From the NCBI GenBank assembly GCA_027484685.1, contig JAIXSO010000019.1:1-64000 (forward strand): a stretch of 64,000 nucleotides of DNA, in the 5' to 3' direction. Within the stretch, counting starts at the first letter, position 1. Each line of letters opens with the position of its first letter. A model generated the notes under the pieces. That model saw only the letters and a list, made by a program, of their open reading frames with translations, had not been told where the DNA came from and searched no databases. Shown piece by piece: positions 14,943 to 23,752 of this stretch. This stretch comes from Bacteroidota bacterium. Its GTDB lineage: Bacteria; Bacteroidota; Bacteroidia; UKL13-3. The position numbers were made by a program, and so were the translations under genes.

Positions 14943-16763
14943 CTACAAATTCTTTTCATTCTCTCTTTCTTTTTGCTCTAGTTTGCGCTCTAACTCCTCG
15001 GCTTTACGCTCCATTTCACGCTCTTTCTGCTCTAAATCTCGTTCCAATTTTTCATTTTTCTCTTCCATTTCACGCTCCTTTTGTTCAAGCCTTTGCTCTA
15101 GTTTGCTTTGTTTGCTGTCGTGGTTATTTTCGTAGTCATTTATATTGTCAATATTAAACCAAAACTTATCAGTGCTTTCATGTTTGTCTATAAACCCAAA
15201 TACTTGTTGAGCAGTTTTATTAGCGTAAAATGTACTATTTGGTTTTAGGTAAAACTTAACCTTAGCCCTTTGAAACTTAAACTTATAAGGCTTTGCTATG
15301 AAATAATGGCTAGGAAACATGATAGAATCGTTACTAATTTTATAATCGATTTGAATTGGACTAGGGCTTGAACTATCTTTACTTATGCTACCTTTAAACT
15401 TACGTATTATTTCATAAGTTGCTTTATCTTCTAATGTTCTTGTTATTTGGTATTCAATAGGAATAAACATTCCGCTATCGCATAATTGAATTTTAAAATC
15501 GTTTTCACTAAAAAAATCAACATTGCGGCCTGTATTTACTTCATTTATAATAATTTTTAACGAATCAGTTGCTGGCAAAAACTCAGTACTGTTATCGGTA
15601 CTATCTAATAATTTATAATAGTTAGGAATAGAAGTTAAACCACTATAAACCAATAAACCTATGCCTAAAAAGAAGGTAAAAACTAAACCAGAACCTGCAT
15701 ATTTAACATGAATATTGGCTTTAAATGCAAACCTTGCAATGATTACCAATAAAAATAAAATAGGTGAAAATATAACTAATAAAACGCCTGTTACCATTAA
15801 ACTCAAATTTTCATCAAATGGAAAAGTTTCTACCAGAAAATCATAAACAGTTGAGCCCGTAAACAAATTAAACAAACCTGCTGTAAAGAAAAACGAAACC
15901 ACTAAAATGCCAATTAAAACCAAGGCAATTCCAGCAATAATTATTTTAAAAATATTTCTAATTATTCCTAATTGCTCATCATGTTGAGCCACATATTGGG
16001 CATTGTTATTTATTTTAGTTTTTTGAAAATCGGTATAAGCCATTGGTATAACCAACCAAGCTAAAAAGTAACCAATAATGGAGAAACCAAATACAAATAT
16101 TCCTACAAAAAACACCAAACGAACCACCCAAATTTCAATTCCTAAATGAATAGCCAAACCGCTACAAACACCGGCAATGGCTTTTGTTTCTTTGGTTCTA
16201 AATAATTTGTTTGGATTATTTAGTTCAAAGTTTTTAATAGCTTCGGCTTCCATTCCTACTGCTTTAGGAACAGCAATCCATAAAATTAAATACAATAATA
16301 CGCCTGTGCCAAAAAAGAATACTGAAAACACAAAAGCCAAACGTATCAAGCTGGTATCAATATTTAAATAATAACCCAATCCACTACAAACACCACTTAA
16401 GCTTTGGTTAAATGAATTACGCCTTAGTTTTTTAGAAACAAATTGATTATAAGCTTTATTTATAACGGGTTCTTCTACCCTTGTTTGTTGCTTATTTTCG
16501 TTTTTGCTATTGGTTAATTCTTCAATAGTTCCAATGGTTTTAATTACTTCATCTACATCAATAGCAGTAACAATTTCAGCTTGAGTAGCCGCCAAATGAA
16601 TAGTTAATAACTCAGCAATTCTGGCTTCTATATCAAATAAAATTTCAGAATCGTTTTTAAAACTATTTTTTAAAGCCAATACATAAGCATTCAATTTTTC
16701 GTATGCTTCATTGTTTAAAGTAAAAGTAGTTTTGTTTAAATTTATTTTGATTGATTGAATCAT
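14943..16763 (-). CDS. PspC domain membrane protein with C-terminal coiled coil
   Basis: 606 residues. After an N-terminal soluble part (residues 1-105) come two PspC domains: the first around SLSGVCSGLGYYL (near 121-133) with IRLAFVFSVFFFG, the second around AIAGVCSGLAIHL (near 196-208) with VRLVFFVGIFVFG. Three more membrane segments follow up to about residue 390, then a beta-rich extracytoplasmic part. The last 55 residues are an almost pure heptad coiled coil (repeats of LEQKEREME). PspC proteins belong to the phage-shock envelope-stress response. It is 12 bases downstream of a PadR regulator, a pairing common in Bacteroidota, implying PadR control. Confidence 0.9.
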   Translation of the reverse strand: MIQSIKINLNKTTFTLNNEAYEKLNAYVLALKNSFKNDSEILFDIEARIAELLTIHLAATQAEIVTAIDVDEVIKTIGTIEELTNSKNENKQQTRVEEPVINKAYNQFVSKKLRRNSFNQSLSGVCSGLGYYLNIDTSLIRLAFVFSVFFFGTGVLLYLILWIAVPKAVGMEAEAIKNFELNNPNKLFRTKETKAIAGVCSGLAIHLGIEIWVVRLVFFVGIFVFGFSIIGYFLAWLVIPMAYTDFQKTKINNNAQYVAQHDEQLGIIRNIFKIIIAGIALVLIGILVVSFFFTAGLFNLFTGSTVYDFLVETFPFDENLSLMVTGVLLVIFSPILFLLVIIARFAFKANIHVKYAGSGLVFTFFLGIGLLVYSGLTSIPNYYKLLDSTDNSTEFLPATDSLKIIINEVNTGRNVDFFSENDFKIQLCDSGMFIPIEYQITRTLEDKATYEIIRKFKGSISKDSSSPSPIQIDYKISNDSIMFPSHYFIAKPYKFKFQRAKVKFYLKPNSTFYANKTAQQVFGFIDKHESTDKFWFNIDNINDYENNHDSKQSKLEQRLEQKEREMEEKNEKLERDLEQKEREMERKAEELERKLEQKERENEKNL

Positions 16764-16775
16764 AATGCAATAATT

Positions 16776-17102
16776 TTAGTTTTTAATAATGGTATTTACT
16801 GAGTTTACTAAATCGCTCCACGATTGGTTAATTTCGGCCAAAAACTTTTGACCATGTGCTGTTAATTGATAATATTTTCTTGGTGGGCCACTATTACTTT
16901 CAAACCAATTATAAGTAAGTAATTCCTCGTTTTTTAGCCTAGTAAGTAATGGATATAAGGTACCTTCTACCACTATTAAATTAGCTTTTTTTAATTCAGC
17001 CAAAATATCGCTTGCATATACCTCACCCCTGCTTATTATAGAAAGAATACATAATTCAAGTATTCCTTTTTTCATTTGTGCTTTACTATTTTCAATATCC
17101 AT
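16776..17102 (-). CDS. PadR family transcriptional regulator
   Basis: 108 residues with the PadR winged helix: KGILELCILSIISRGEVYAS at residues 12-31, LIVVEGTLYPLLTRLKNEEL near 44-63 and GPPRKYYQLTAHGQKFL near 73-89 (the beta wing). PadR proteins repress their own operon and respond to envelope or chemical stress. It is first in a two-gene unit with the PspC protein and should bind its own promoter region between 17103 and 17329, where the GlcNAc kinase gene diverges. A candidate site containing TACTATGCAATACATAGTAT lies at 17140-17160, an inverted repeat (ATACTATGnnnn-type dyad) well placed as an operator. Confidence 0.9.
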   Translation of the reverse strand: MDIENSKAQMKKGILELCILSIISRGEVYASDILAELKKANLIVVEGTLYPLLTRLKNEELLTYNWFESNSGPPRKYYQLTAHGQKFLAEINQSWSDLVNSVNTIIKN

Positions 17103-17139
17103 TTACCAAATATTACTTCACAAAACTAAATATAATTAG

Positions 17140-17161
17140 GTACTATGCAATACATAGTATC
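17140..17161. promoter_or_regulatory. Inverted repeat upstream of padR, candidate PadR operator
   Basis: TACTATG (17142-17148) and CATAGTA (17153-17159) are reverse complements separated by four bases, 40 bases upstream of the padR start. PadR regulators commonly bind ATGT/ACAT-type dyads near their own promoter. The assignment rests on position and symmetry only. Confidence 0.45.
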
Positions 17162-17329
17162 AATTTATTTTGCCATTTAAAAGGTTTTTGAGCCGCTGTA
17201 TTATTTGTCAAGTATTAAAAGCCTTTTTAAATATTTATATATCAAAACATTACCAACAATATTATTTTAAATAAAAAATATACAGTTTATAGTTTGATTT
17301 ATTAATTTGCCAAAAAGAAATTAAATCAA

Positions 17330-18193
17330 ATGATACTTATTGCAGATAGTGGTTCTACTAAAACAGATTGGGTAATTATTAATAAAGACAATAGTTACCG
17401 CATGACTTTTCACACCATTGGATATAATCCATATTTTATTGATAGTGAAGCAATTTACTATTCATTAAGCGAAAATTTATTAAAAGATTTAGATGGTACA
17501 TCTATTTCTGAAGTTTATTTTTATGGTGCAGGTTGTTCTACCCCAGAAAAGAAAGACATAGTGCGAAAAGCTTTAACCAGAAGTTTTCCTAATGTACCTA
17601 ATATTTTTGTTGGGCACGATTTATTAGCATCGGCAAGAGCTTTATTAGGTAAAAACAAAGGTTTTGCAGCCATTTTAGGAACAGGAACTAACTCATGTTT
17701 ATACGATGGTTTCGATGTATTCCATAATATTGATTCCCTTGGTTATTTAATGGGCGATGAAGGAAGTGGAAGTTATATTGGTAAAAAAATATTGCGCGAT
17801 TTTATGCGTGGTAATTTACAACCTGAATTACAAGCTAGGTTTAAAGAGCGTTTTCAAATTGAAGATAACGAACAAATTTTTACTACTTTATACAATACTC
17901 AGTTTCCAAACCGCTATTTAGCAAGTTTTTGCAAATTTGCCGATGAATATGTTTCGCATCCTTACATCAAAAATAAAGTGCGCGATGGTTTTAGAGATTT
18001 CTTTAAAAATTTGGTGGTAAAATATCCAAATTATAAAGAATATTCTTTTAACTGCGTTGGTTCTGTTGGCTTTGTGTTCAGAGAAATTTTAGAAGAAGTA
18101 GCATTAAGTTACGATATGAAAATTGGTAAAGTAATTAAATCGCCAATGGAAGATTTGATTCAATTCCATTTAGATGAATCAAACAATGCTTAA
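17330..18193 (+). CDS. N-acetylglucosamine kinase (BadF/BadG/BcrA/BcrD ATPase family)
   Basis: 287 residues of the ASKHA fold. Phosphate 1 loop MILIADSGSTKTDWVI at residues 1-16; phosphate 2 loop AAILGTGTNSCLYDG near 114-128; GYLMGDEGSGSYIG near 138-151, the sugar-site loop typical of eukaryotic-type GlcNAc kinases. It phosphorylates N-acetylglucosamine (or a similar amino sugar) with ATP for cell-wall recycling. Cytoplasmic. It is a monocistronic gene with a strong hairpin terminator 19 bases after the stop. The divergent neighbour is padR. Confidence 0.85.
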   Translation: MILIADSGSTKTDWVIINKDNSYRMTFHTIGYNPYFIDSEAIYYSLSENLLKDLDGTSISEVYFYGAGCSTPEKKDIVRKALTRSFPNVPNIFVGHDLLASARALLGKNKGFAAILGTGTNSCLYDGFDVFHNIDSLGYLMGDEGSGSYIGKKILRDFMRGNLQPELQARFKERFQIEDNEQIFTTLYNTQFPNRYLASFCKFADEYVSHPYIKNKVRDGFRDFFKNLVVKYPNYKEYSFNCVGSVGFVFREILEEVALSYDMKIGKVIKSPMEDLIQFHLDESNNA

Positions 18194-18211
18194 TACTTAG
18201 CCATAAAACAT

Positions 18212-18246
18212 AAAAAAAGCTACTCTTTTGGAGTAGCTTTTTTATT
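18212..18246. terminator. Bidirectional intrinsic terminator
   Basis: AAAAAGCTACTC pairs with GAGTAGCTTTTT around TTTTG, with A- and T-runs on both sides. It serves the GlcNAc kinase (+) and the T9SS gene (-), which converge here. Confidence 0.85.
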
Positions 18247-18261
18247 GTATATAATTGATAA

Positions 18262-19659
18262 TTAATTTTTTACTATTCTTTTTGTAACAATGGTTTCGCC
18301 ATTGTTTACCCTAATAAAATAAACACCATTATTTAATTCAGAAGTATTGATTTCGGCTTTATTGCTGTTAACCACTTCCATTAGTTTTACTTTACCTGTC
18401 ATATCAATAATTTCAATTTTAGTTATTTGTTTTTCGCTAGCCAAAGTTATAGTATTTCCAAATGGATTTGGACTTAACTCTATACCTTCAATTTCTAAGC
18501 TATTAAATAACAATGTTTTTGAATAATCAAACTTACCATCAAAATCAACTTGTTTTAAACGGTAATAGGCTGTTTGATTATTTTTGTCGGTAAAGGAATA
18601 ATTAACCATTCGATTACTATTACCAAAACCTTTTACAAAACCAACAATTGAAAAGTTTTTACCATCAATACTTCTTTCCACTTCAAAACCTTTGTTATTA
18701 ACCTCGCTGCTGGTAGCCCAAGTTAACAACGAATTTTCATTTTTATGATTAATACTGAAACTAACTAATTTTACTGGAAGTGGCGCAGCCGAAGCGTTAA
18801 TTACTAAACCTGTTAACCCATTAGTTGGGCTTAAAGTACTTACTGAACCCCAAATACCATCTATTGATTTTGAGCCATTAACGTAACTACCATTGCTTAA
18901 TAATCTTTGCTCAATTCTTTTTACGCCATTTGGCAATATGTTTGGAATAATTGCACCCCAAGCTCCAGTAACTGCTTGAACATTGGTAGTATAATCAGGA
19001 ACTATGCTTGCTATGGTAGCCCCCATTGATTCAATTATTGCTATGGATAAAGGCTTATTGTTACTGGCTGTATCTGCAAATAACAAAACCAAATTTTTTG
19101 GTGTTCCACCTGATAAACCTCTAATAAATGAACCATTTGTAGAGCCCGTAGTAGTTGCAAAACCTAAAACTGCTATTGAATCATTTAAACAAAACCTTGA
19201 ATTGGCTACACCACGTTTTATGCCTGCACTATCCAAAACTATACTTGGAAAAACATAATTGCCTGCTGTAAACCTTGAATTGCCGGTATTTACCACTGCA
19301 AACCAACCTGTATAATTACCTGAACCATCAGTTACTAACGAATCGAAATTTCCATTAGTAGTTAAAGATGCACCTGTTGAGTATCCAAAATTTCCATTTC
19401 TTAAAAATAACGGATTACCTGCACCACTATTGGTGGTTCCAAAATCGGTTCGTAATGCTAAATTACAAAAATACCTGTAAGTGGTATTGGGAGCTAATCC
19501 TGTTAAACTTGCTCTAAATATTACAGGTAACCTTGACGATGATCCAGAGCCCATGTATTGTGGAATTACTTGTCCAATAAAATTAGATTGAACTAAATTT
19601 TGAGCAAATAAAAAATTGCTTAAAAAGCTTACTATTAAAATAAGTATTGTTTTTTTCAT
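18262..19659 (-). CDS. Secreted protein with T9SS type A sorting domain
   Basis: 465 residues with a Sec signal peptide (hydrophobic 4-18, cleavage near LFAQ at 20). Residues about 25-290 are a beta-rich region of unknown function, Ser/Gly/Asn/Thr-rich. Then a fibronectin-like linker starting PLPVKLVSF near 294 with GFEVERSIDGKNF, followed by the T9SS C-terminal sorting domain: LSPNPFGNTI near residue 394, IIDMTGKVKLMEV and the end NGETIVTKRIVKN. It should be exported to the surface or medium by the type IX system. The last 170 residues are closely related to those of the 19810 protein; the N-terminal parts differ. Confidence 0.85.
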   Translation of the reverse strand: MKKTILILIVSFLSNFLFAQNLVQSNFIGQVIPQYMGSGSSSRLPVIFRASLTGLAPNTTYRYFCNLALRTDFGTTNSGAGNPLFLRNGNFGYSTGASLTTNGNFDSLVTDGSGNYTGWFAVVNTGNSRFTAGNYVFPSIVLDSAGIKRGVANSRFCLNDSIAVLGFATTTGSTNGSFIRGLSGGTPKNLVLLFADTASNNKPLSIAIIESMGATIASIVPDYTTNVQAVTGAWGAIIPNILPNGVKRIEQRLLSNGSYVNGSKSIDGIWGSVSTLSPTNGLTGLVINASAAPLPVKLVSFSINHKNENSLLTWATSSEVNNKGFEVERSIDGKNFSIVGFVKGFGNSNRMVNYSFTDKNNQTAYYRLKQVDFDGKFDYSKTLLFNSLEIEGIELSPNPFGNTITLASEKQITKIEIIDMTGKVKLMEVVNSNKAEINTSELNNGVYFIRVNNGETIVTKRIVKN

Positions 19660-19749
19660 GTGTTTTTGAATTGTGCCGCAAACTTAGCTAGTTAATCAAA
19701 AGCAATTGTTAACCTTACATAAAGTAAACATTAAGTAATTTAATAAAAC

Positions 19750-19786
19750 AAAAAAGGCCACATTCAGATAGAATGCAGCCTTTTTA
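19750..19786 (-). terminator. Intrinsic terminator
   Basis: AAAAAGGCCACATTC pairs with GAATGCAGCCTTTTT with two central mismatches, followed by a T-run on the minus strand. It ends the 19810-21063 transcript 24 bases after the stop, so the two T9SS genes are probably separate transcription units. Confidence 0.75.
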
Positions 19787-19809
19787 TAAATAAGTATAAG
19801 ATTGTAAAA

Positions 19810-21063
19810 TTAGTTTTTGATAATGCGTTTGGTAATTACTTTTTGGCCATTATTTATTCTAATAAAATAAATTCCATTGCTTAAAGTTGAAGTATTAATG
19901 GTAGCTCTATTGCTATTTACAATTTCCATTAATTTCACTTTTCCTGTTACATCAATAATTTCAGCATTTTCAATCATGGTTGGACTGTTAATAACTAAAT
20001 TATCGTTAAATGGATTCGGGGTTAAATCAACTAAAAGCTCATCGTTGCTAACTTTTACTGTGCTTGAGTATTCAAATTGACCATCAAAATCAATTTGTTT
20101 CAATCTGTAAAATGCGCTTGATTGGTTAGCATCAATAAAACTGTATTTGTTGATTCTATTTGAATTACCATTACCTTTAACAAAACCAATTGTTTCAAAA
20201 TTTACACCATCTATACTTCTTTCCACTTCAAATCCTTTGTTATTGGTTTCACTAGCCGTACTCCAATTTAATTCAGTTTGATTATTATTTAAACTAGCTG
20301 AAAAATTCACTAATTTAACGGGAAGTGGACCATTTGCCCATGTATTAGAAACCCTTATACCATCAATCGATAAAGTTGGTGCATTTGAAGCAGTTCCTTG
20401 TCTTAATGCTACTCTTGAAACATTTGCCAAATCAGTTATAGTACCAGCTGAAACACCTACATCAAAAGAAGTTGGTTCTGTTGTTGGTATTGTTGATGGA
20501 AATACATAAATTCCACATTGGTCGTCTGTAGTTCCAGTTGAATTATATACATATTTAACAACTAACATATAGGTTGTATTAAATGACAATATATTTGTTG
20601 AATATACAGCAGTCTCGCTAGATTTAGAAATACCTAAAGAATAACCTGTACCATTTGACTTAACAAATACCCTACCAGTATAGTTAACAGTTGAAGTATT
20701 TGGTAAATAAGCAAAAAAATAGTCTCCATTGGCTTGAGCCGCACTAACATTTAATAAAAAAGAACAATACACATTTGAGGCAGAAATTGATGAAGTAAAA
20801 TCTCTATAAATATCTTGGCCGGTTGTTGTTAATGTTACACTAGGACCTATTCCAGAACCATTATAACCAGTAAATGTTAAACTAGTTCCATTTGCTCTAA
20901 TAGCATTAACTGTTGATCCGCTTATTATAGCCCAATTATTATTTACGTTCGTTGCGGCTAACGAATCGTTAATTGTGTAGTTAAAATTTTCAATAAGCTG
21001 TGTCTGTGCAAAGCCACTTACCATGCAAGAGATTGTAAAAAAACTTAGTAATATTTTTTTCAT
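19810..21063 (-). CDS. Secreted protein with T9SS type A sorting domain
   Basis: 417 residues. Signal peptide at residues 1-19 (FFTISCMVSGFAQ). Residues about 25-245 form a jelly-roll-like beta domain (ending SNTWANG) resembling concanavalin/laminin-G-type modules of surface proteins, with no catalytic motif seen. From PLPVKLVNF near residue 248 it matches the 18262 protein: linker GFEVERSIDGVNF and sorting domain DLTPNPFNDNLVI, IIDVTGKVKLMEI, ending GQKVITKRIIKN. Predicted to be secreted and surface-attached through the type IX system. The pair illustrates domain shuffling of a common 170-residue tail. Confidence 0.85.
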   Translation of the reverse strand: MKKILLSFFTISCMVSGFAQTQLIENFNYTINDSLAATNVNNNWAIISGSTVNAIRANGTSLTFTGYNGSGIGPSVTLTTTGQDIYRDFTSSISASNVYCSFLLNVSAAQANGDYFFAYLPNTSTVNYTGRVFVKSNGTGYSLGISKSSETAVYSTNILSFNTTYMLVVKYVYNSTGTTDDQCGIYVFPSTIPTTEPTSFDVGVSAGTITDLANVSRVALRQGTASNAPTLSIDGIRVSNTWANGPLPVKLVNFSASLNNNQTELNWSTASETNNKGFEVERSIDGVNFETIGFVKGNGNSNRINKYSFIDANQSSAFYRLKQIDFDGQFEYSSTVKVSNDELLVDLTPNPFNDNLVINSPTMIENAEIIDVTGKVKLMEIVNSNRATINTSTLSNGIYFIRINNGQKVITKRIIKN

Positions 21064-21243
21064 TTGATAAAATTTAATAACTGCAAAAATATAAAAATTA
21101 ATTAAATGGTTGGTAAATAAATTATTAATTTATTTCAACAATTAAATCAATATATTTTTACAATTACCTTTTGTTTAATAAAATAGCAACTTTCGGATTT
21201 ATTAATAAAATGTTTTAAACTAGTTTTGCTTTCGAAACAACTA

Positions 21244-22119
21244 ATGAAAACAAGCCAAACACAACAATATGAACAAATTGCTAAAGCTTTAAAGTTTTTG
21301 GAAGCCAATTTTAAAACACAACCAAGTTTAGAGCAAATAGCTAATCATTTAAATACGAGTCAATTCCATTTTCAAAGGCTTTTTTCTGATTGGGCAGGCG
21401 TTAGTCCTAAAAAATTCTTACAATTTTTAAATATTAATTATGCCAAGCAAATACTTAGAAACGAACATCAAACCTTATTTAACACTGCTTTTGAATTAGG
21501 ACTTTCAAGCACCAGCCGCCTCCACGATTTATTTATAAACATAGAAGGAATGACTCCAGCTGAATATAAAAACGAAGGAGAAAATCTATCTATTTATTTC
21601 CATTTTGAAGAATGTATTTTTGGGCAATACCTTATTGGAGCTACCCAAAAAGGCATTTGCTTTTTAATGTTTAATGAGAGTAAAAATGAGGCTTTAACCG
21701 AACTGCGACTCCAGTTCCCGAAAGCTAATTTTATACAAAAACAAATACCTATTCACCAAACTGCTGCTTTGGTTTTAAATAATAAAAACTTGGCTAACCA
21801 ACCTTTGAGTTTACATTTAAAAGGAACCGATTTTCAAATAAAAGTTTGGGAAGCATTGCTTAAAATTCCAGAAGGAAATTTTACTACTTATGGTAAATTG
21901 GCTCAAAATATTGAGAATGCAAACGCAAGCCGAGCAGTTGGAACTGCCATTGGAAGCAATCCTATTGCGTTTATCATTCCATGTCATCGGGTTATTCAAT
22001 CAACGGGTAAATTTGGGCAGTACCGCTGGGGCAGTGAGCGCAAAGCTGCTATTTTAGGCTGGGAAGCAGCCAAACAATTTGTACATTATAATGGTTTACA
22101 AAATGATGCAGTTATTTAA
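21244..22119 (+). CDS. Ada-like AraC regulator / methylated-DNA-protein cysteine methyltransferase
   Basis: 291 residues. N-terminal AraC-type helix-turn-helix domain (about 12-110; SLEQIANHLNTSQFHFQRLF is its first HTH) and a C-terminal O6-alkylguanine DNA methyltransferase domain (about 120-280). The alkyl-accepting Cys247 sits in IPCHRVI, preceded by ASRAVGTAIGSNP. The zinc-Cys N-terminal domain of E. coli Ada is absent, so it repairs O6-methylguanine but must sense damage differently. A TTG at 21226 would add six residues; the ATG at 21244 is preferred. It overlaps the downstream alkB by 17 bases, giving a two-gene alkylation-repair operon. Confidence 0.9.
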   Translation: MKTSQTQQYEQIAKALKFLEANFKTQPSLEQIANHLNTSQFHFQRLFSDWAGVSPKKFLQFLNINYAKQILRNEHQTLFNTAFELGLSSTSRLHDLFINIEGMTPAEYKNEGENLSIYFHFEECIFGQYLIGATQKGICFLMFNESKNEALTELRLQFPKANFIQKQIPIHQTAALVLNNKNLANQPLSLHLKGTDFQIKVWEALLKIPEGNFTTYGKLAQNIENANASRAVGTAIGSNPIAFIIPCHRVIQSTGKFGQYRWGSERKAAILGWEAAKQFVHYNGLQNDAVI

Positions 22120-22708
22120 TTTTGACAAACACCAAAACTTACTTCCTTGCCAAGGAACTGTAAATTATTATGGTACTGTATTTTCTAAAGCCGAAGCCGA
22201 CCATTACTATCAATATTTATTGAATAATATATTATGGAAAAACGATGAAGCCATTATTTTTGGAAAACATTTAACAACTGCCCGCAAAGTAGCTTGGTAC
22301 TCAGAAAAAGAAATCAGTTACACTTACTCTAAAATTACACGTCATTCGAATATATTTACACCAGAACTTACAGCTTTAAAACAAATTATAGAAAAAATAA
22401 CTGGTCAAACTTATAACTCGTGTTTGTTGAATTTATACCATAATGGCAATGAAGGAATGGCTTGGCACAGCGATGATGAAAAAGAATTAGTTAAAAATGG
22501 AGCCATTGCCTCGGTTACGTTTGGAGCGGAACGCAAATTTGCATTTAAACACAAAACCAATAAGCAAACCGTAACTTTAAATTTGGAACATGGCAGTGTT
22601 TTAGTAATGAAAGACGAAACTCAAACCCATTGGCTGCATCGCTTACCTCCTACTACTAAAGTTTCTTCGCCACGTATTAACTTAACTTTCAGAACGATGG
22701 TTTTTTAA
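22103..22708 (+). CDS. alkB: Alpha-ketoglutarate-dependent DNA dealkylase AlkB family
   Basis: 201 residues of the ABH2-like AlkB branch. Iron ligands: His122 and Asp124 in MAWHSDDE and His179 in HWLHRLPP; the oxoglutarate-binding arginines are in SPRINLTFR near 190-197. It removes 1-methyladenine and 3-methylcytosine lesions oxidatively. The frame is open further upstream, but MMQLFNFD at 22103 (or the next ATG at 22106) is the family-like start and overlaps the end of the Ada-like gene by 17 bases, indicating translational coupling. The last codons FRTMVF end the protein at the expected length. Confidence 0.9.
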   Translation: MMQLFNFDKHQNLLPCQGTVNYYGTVFSKAEADHYYQYLLNNILWKNDEAIIFGKHLTTARKVAWYSEKEISYTYSKITRHSNIFTPELTALKQIIEKITGQTYNSCLLNLYHNGNEGMAWHSDDEKELVKNGAIASVTFGAERKFAFKHKTNKQTVTLNLEHGSVLVMKDETQTHWLHRLPPTTKVSSPRINLTFRTMVF

Positions 22709-22980
22709 ATACTGTAGTTCGAAATGCGAAGTGACAATCACGCAAGGCGTGAGCAGAGTTAGGAGAAGTGAGAATAAGCAATAGACAATAAGCAATAGAC
22801 AATTAAACTTTCTAAACAGCTAAACCCTCTAAACAATTAAACAATTAAACAATTAAACATTTTATCAATCACTCTAAGCCTGCCCGTCTACCAACTTAAA
22901 CACTTCCACACTTAAGCACCTTAACATAAATACAACTTTTCAGAAAAAAACTACTATTCTTGCCCCTCAAATTTTAGGTA
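22709..22980. other. Intergenic stretch with low-complexity tandem words
   Basis: Contains CACGCAAGGCGTG (hairpin near 22739-22751, also found at 57199), two copies of AATAGACAATAAGC-type words near 22780 and a perfect 8-mer tandem AAACAATT repeated three times at 22831-22854, then further degenerate CTTAAACACTT / CACTTAAGCACCTTA words. No gene. Confidence 0.5.
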
Positions 22981-23751
22981 ATGAAAAAAACTGCATTAAT
23001 AACAGGAAGTACAAGTGGAATTGGATTGGCCATAGCCAATAATTTAGCATCAAAAGGATATAATATAGTATTTAATGGCTTAGAAGCAAATGGTGCTGAA
23101 ATAGCAGCCGAAGTTGCACAAAAACACGGCATTGATTATTTGTTTTCACCATGCAATTTATTGTTTCCAGAGCAAATAGAAACCATGGCTAGTGAAGCTT
23201 TGGCTAAGTTTGGTAAAATTGATGTTTTGGTAAACAACGCAGGTATTCAATTTGTATCGCCAGTGCAAGATTTTCCTTTAGAAAAATGGAATCAAATAAT
23301 TGCTATTAATTTAACAGCTACTTTTATTTTAACCAAACTTTGTTTTCCAAGCATGTTGGCCCAAAAATTTGGCCGCATTGTAAACATTGCATCTGCTCAT
23401 GGTTTGGTAGCTAGCGAATATAAATCGGCCTATATAGCTTCAAAACATGGTGTGGTTGGTTTTACTAAAACCATAGCTTTAGAAGGTGCACCTTATAATA
23501 TAACTTGCAATGCTATTTGCCCAGGTTATGTGCATACTCCTATAGTCGAAAACCAAATTGGCGATCAAATGAAAGCACATAATTTAACCCGCGAAGAAGT
23601 AATTCAAAAAGTAATGTTAAGCAAGCAAGCTATCAAATCGTTTATCTCAATTGATAGCATTGTACAAATGGCAGCTTTCTTAATTTCTGACGATGCAGCA
23701 ACCATTACCGGAACTGCAATACCTGTGGATGGAGGTTGGACAGCACAGTAA
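22981..23751 (+). CDS. 3-hydroxybutyrate dehydrogenase-like short-chain dehydrogenase
   Basis: 256 residues of the classical SDR fold. Cofactor motif TGSTSGIG at 8-15, NNAG at 85-88, catalytic Ser138 (NIASAHG), Tyr151 and Lys155 (YIASK), and PGYVHTPIVENQI near 183-195, the extended loop with the pattern of D-3-hydroxybutyrate dehydrogenases. It would interconvert 3-hydroxybutyrate and acetoacetate with NAD in the cytoplasm, part of ketone-body or PHB metabolism. It is followed after one base by an alpha/beta hydrolase, so the two are co-translated; the hydrolase may supply or release a hydroxy-acyl substrate (inference). Confidence 0.85.
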   Translation: MKKTALITGSTSGIGLAIANNLASKGYNIVFNGLEANGAEIAAEVAQKHGIDYLFSPCNLLFPEQIETMASEALAKFGKIDVLVNNAGIQFVSPVQDFPLEKWNQIIAINLTATFILTKLCFPSMLAQKFGRIVNIASAHGLVASEYKSAYIASKHGVVGFTKTIALEGAPYNITCNAICPGYVHTPIVENQIGDQMKAHNLTREEVIQKVMLSKQAIKSFISIDSIVQMAAFLISDDAATITGTAIPVDGGWTAQ

Positions 23752-23752
23752 T

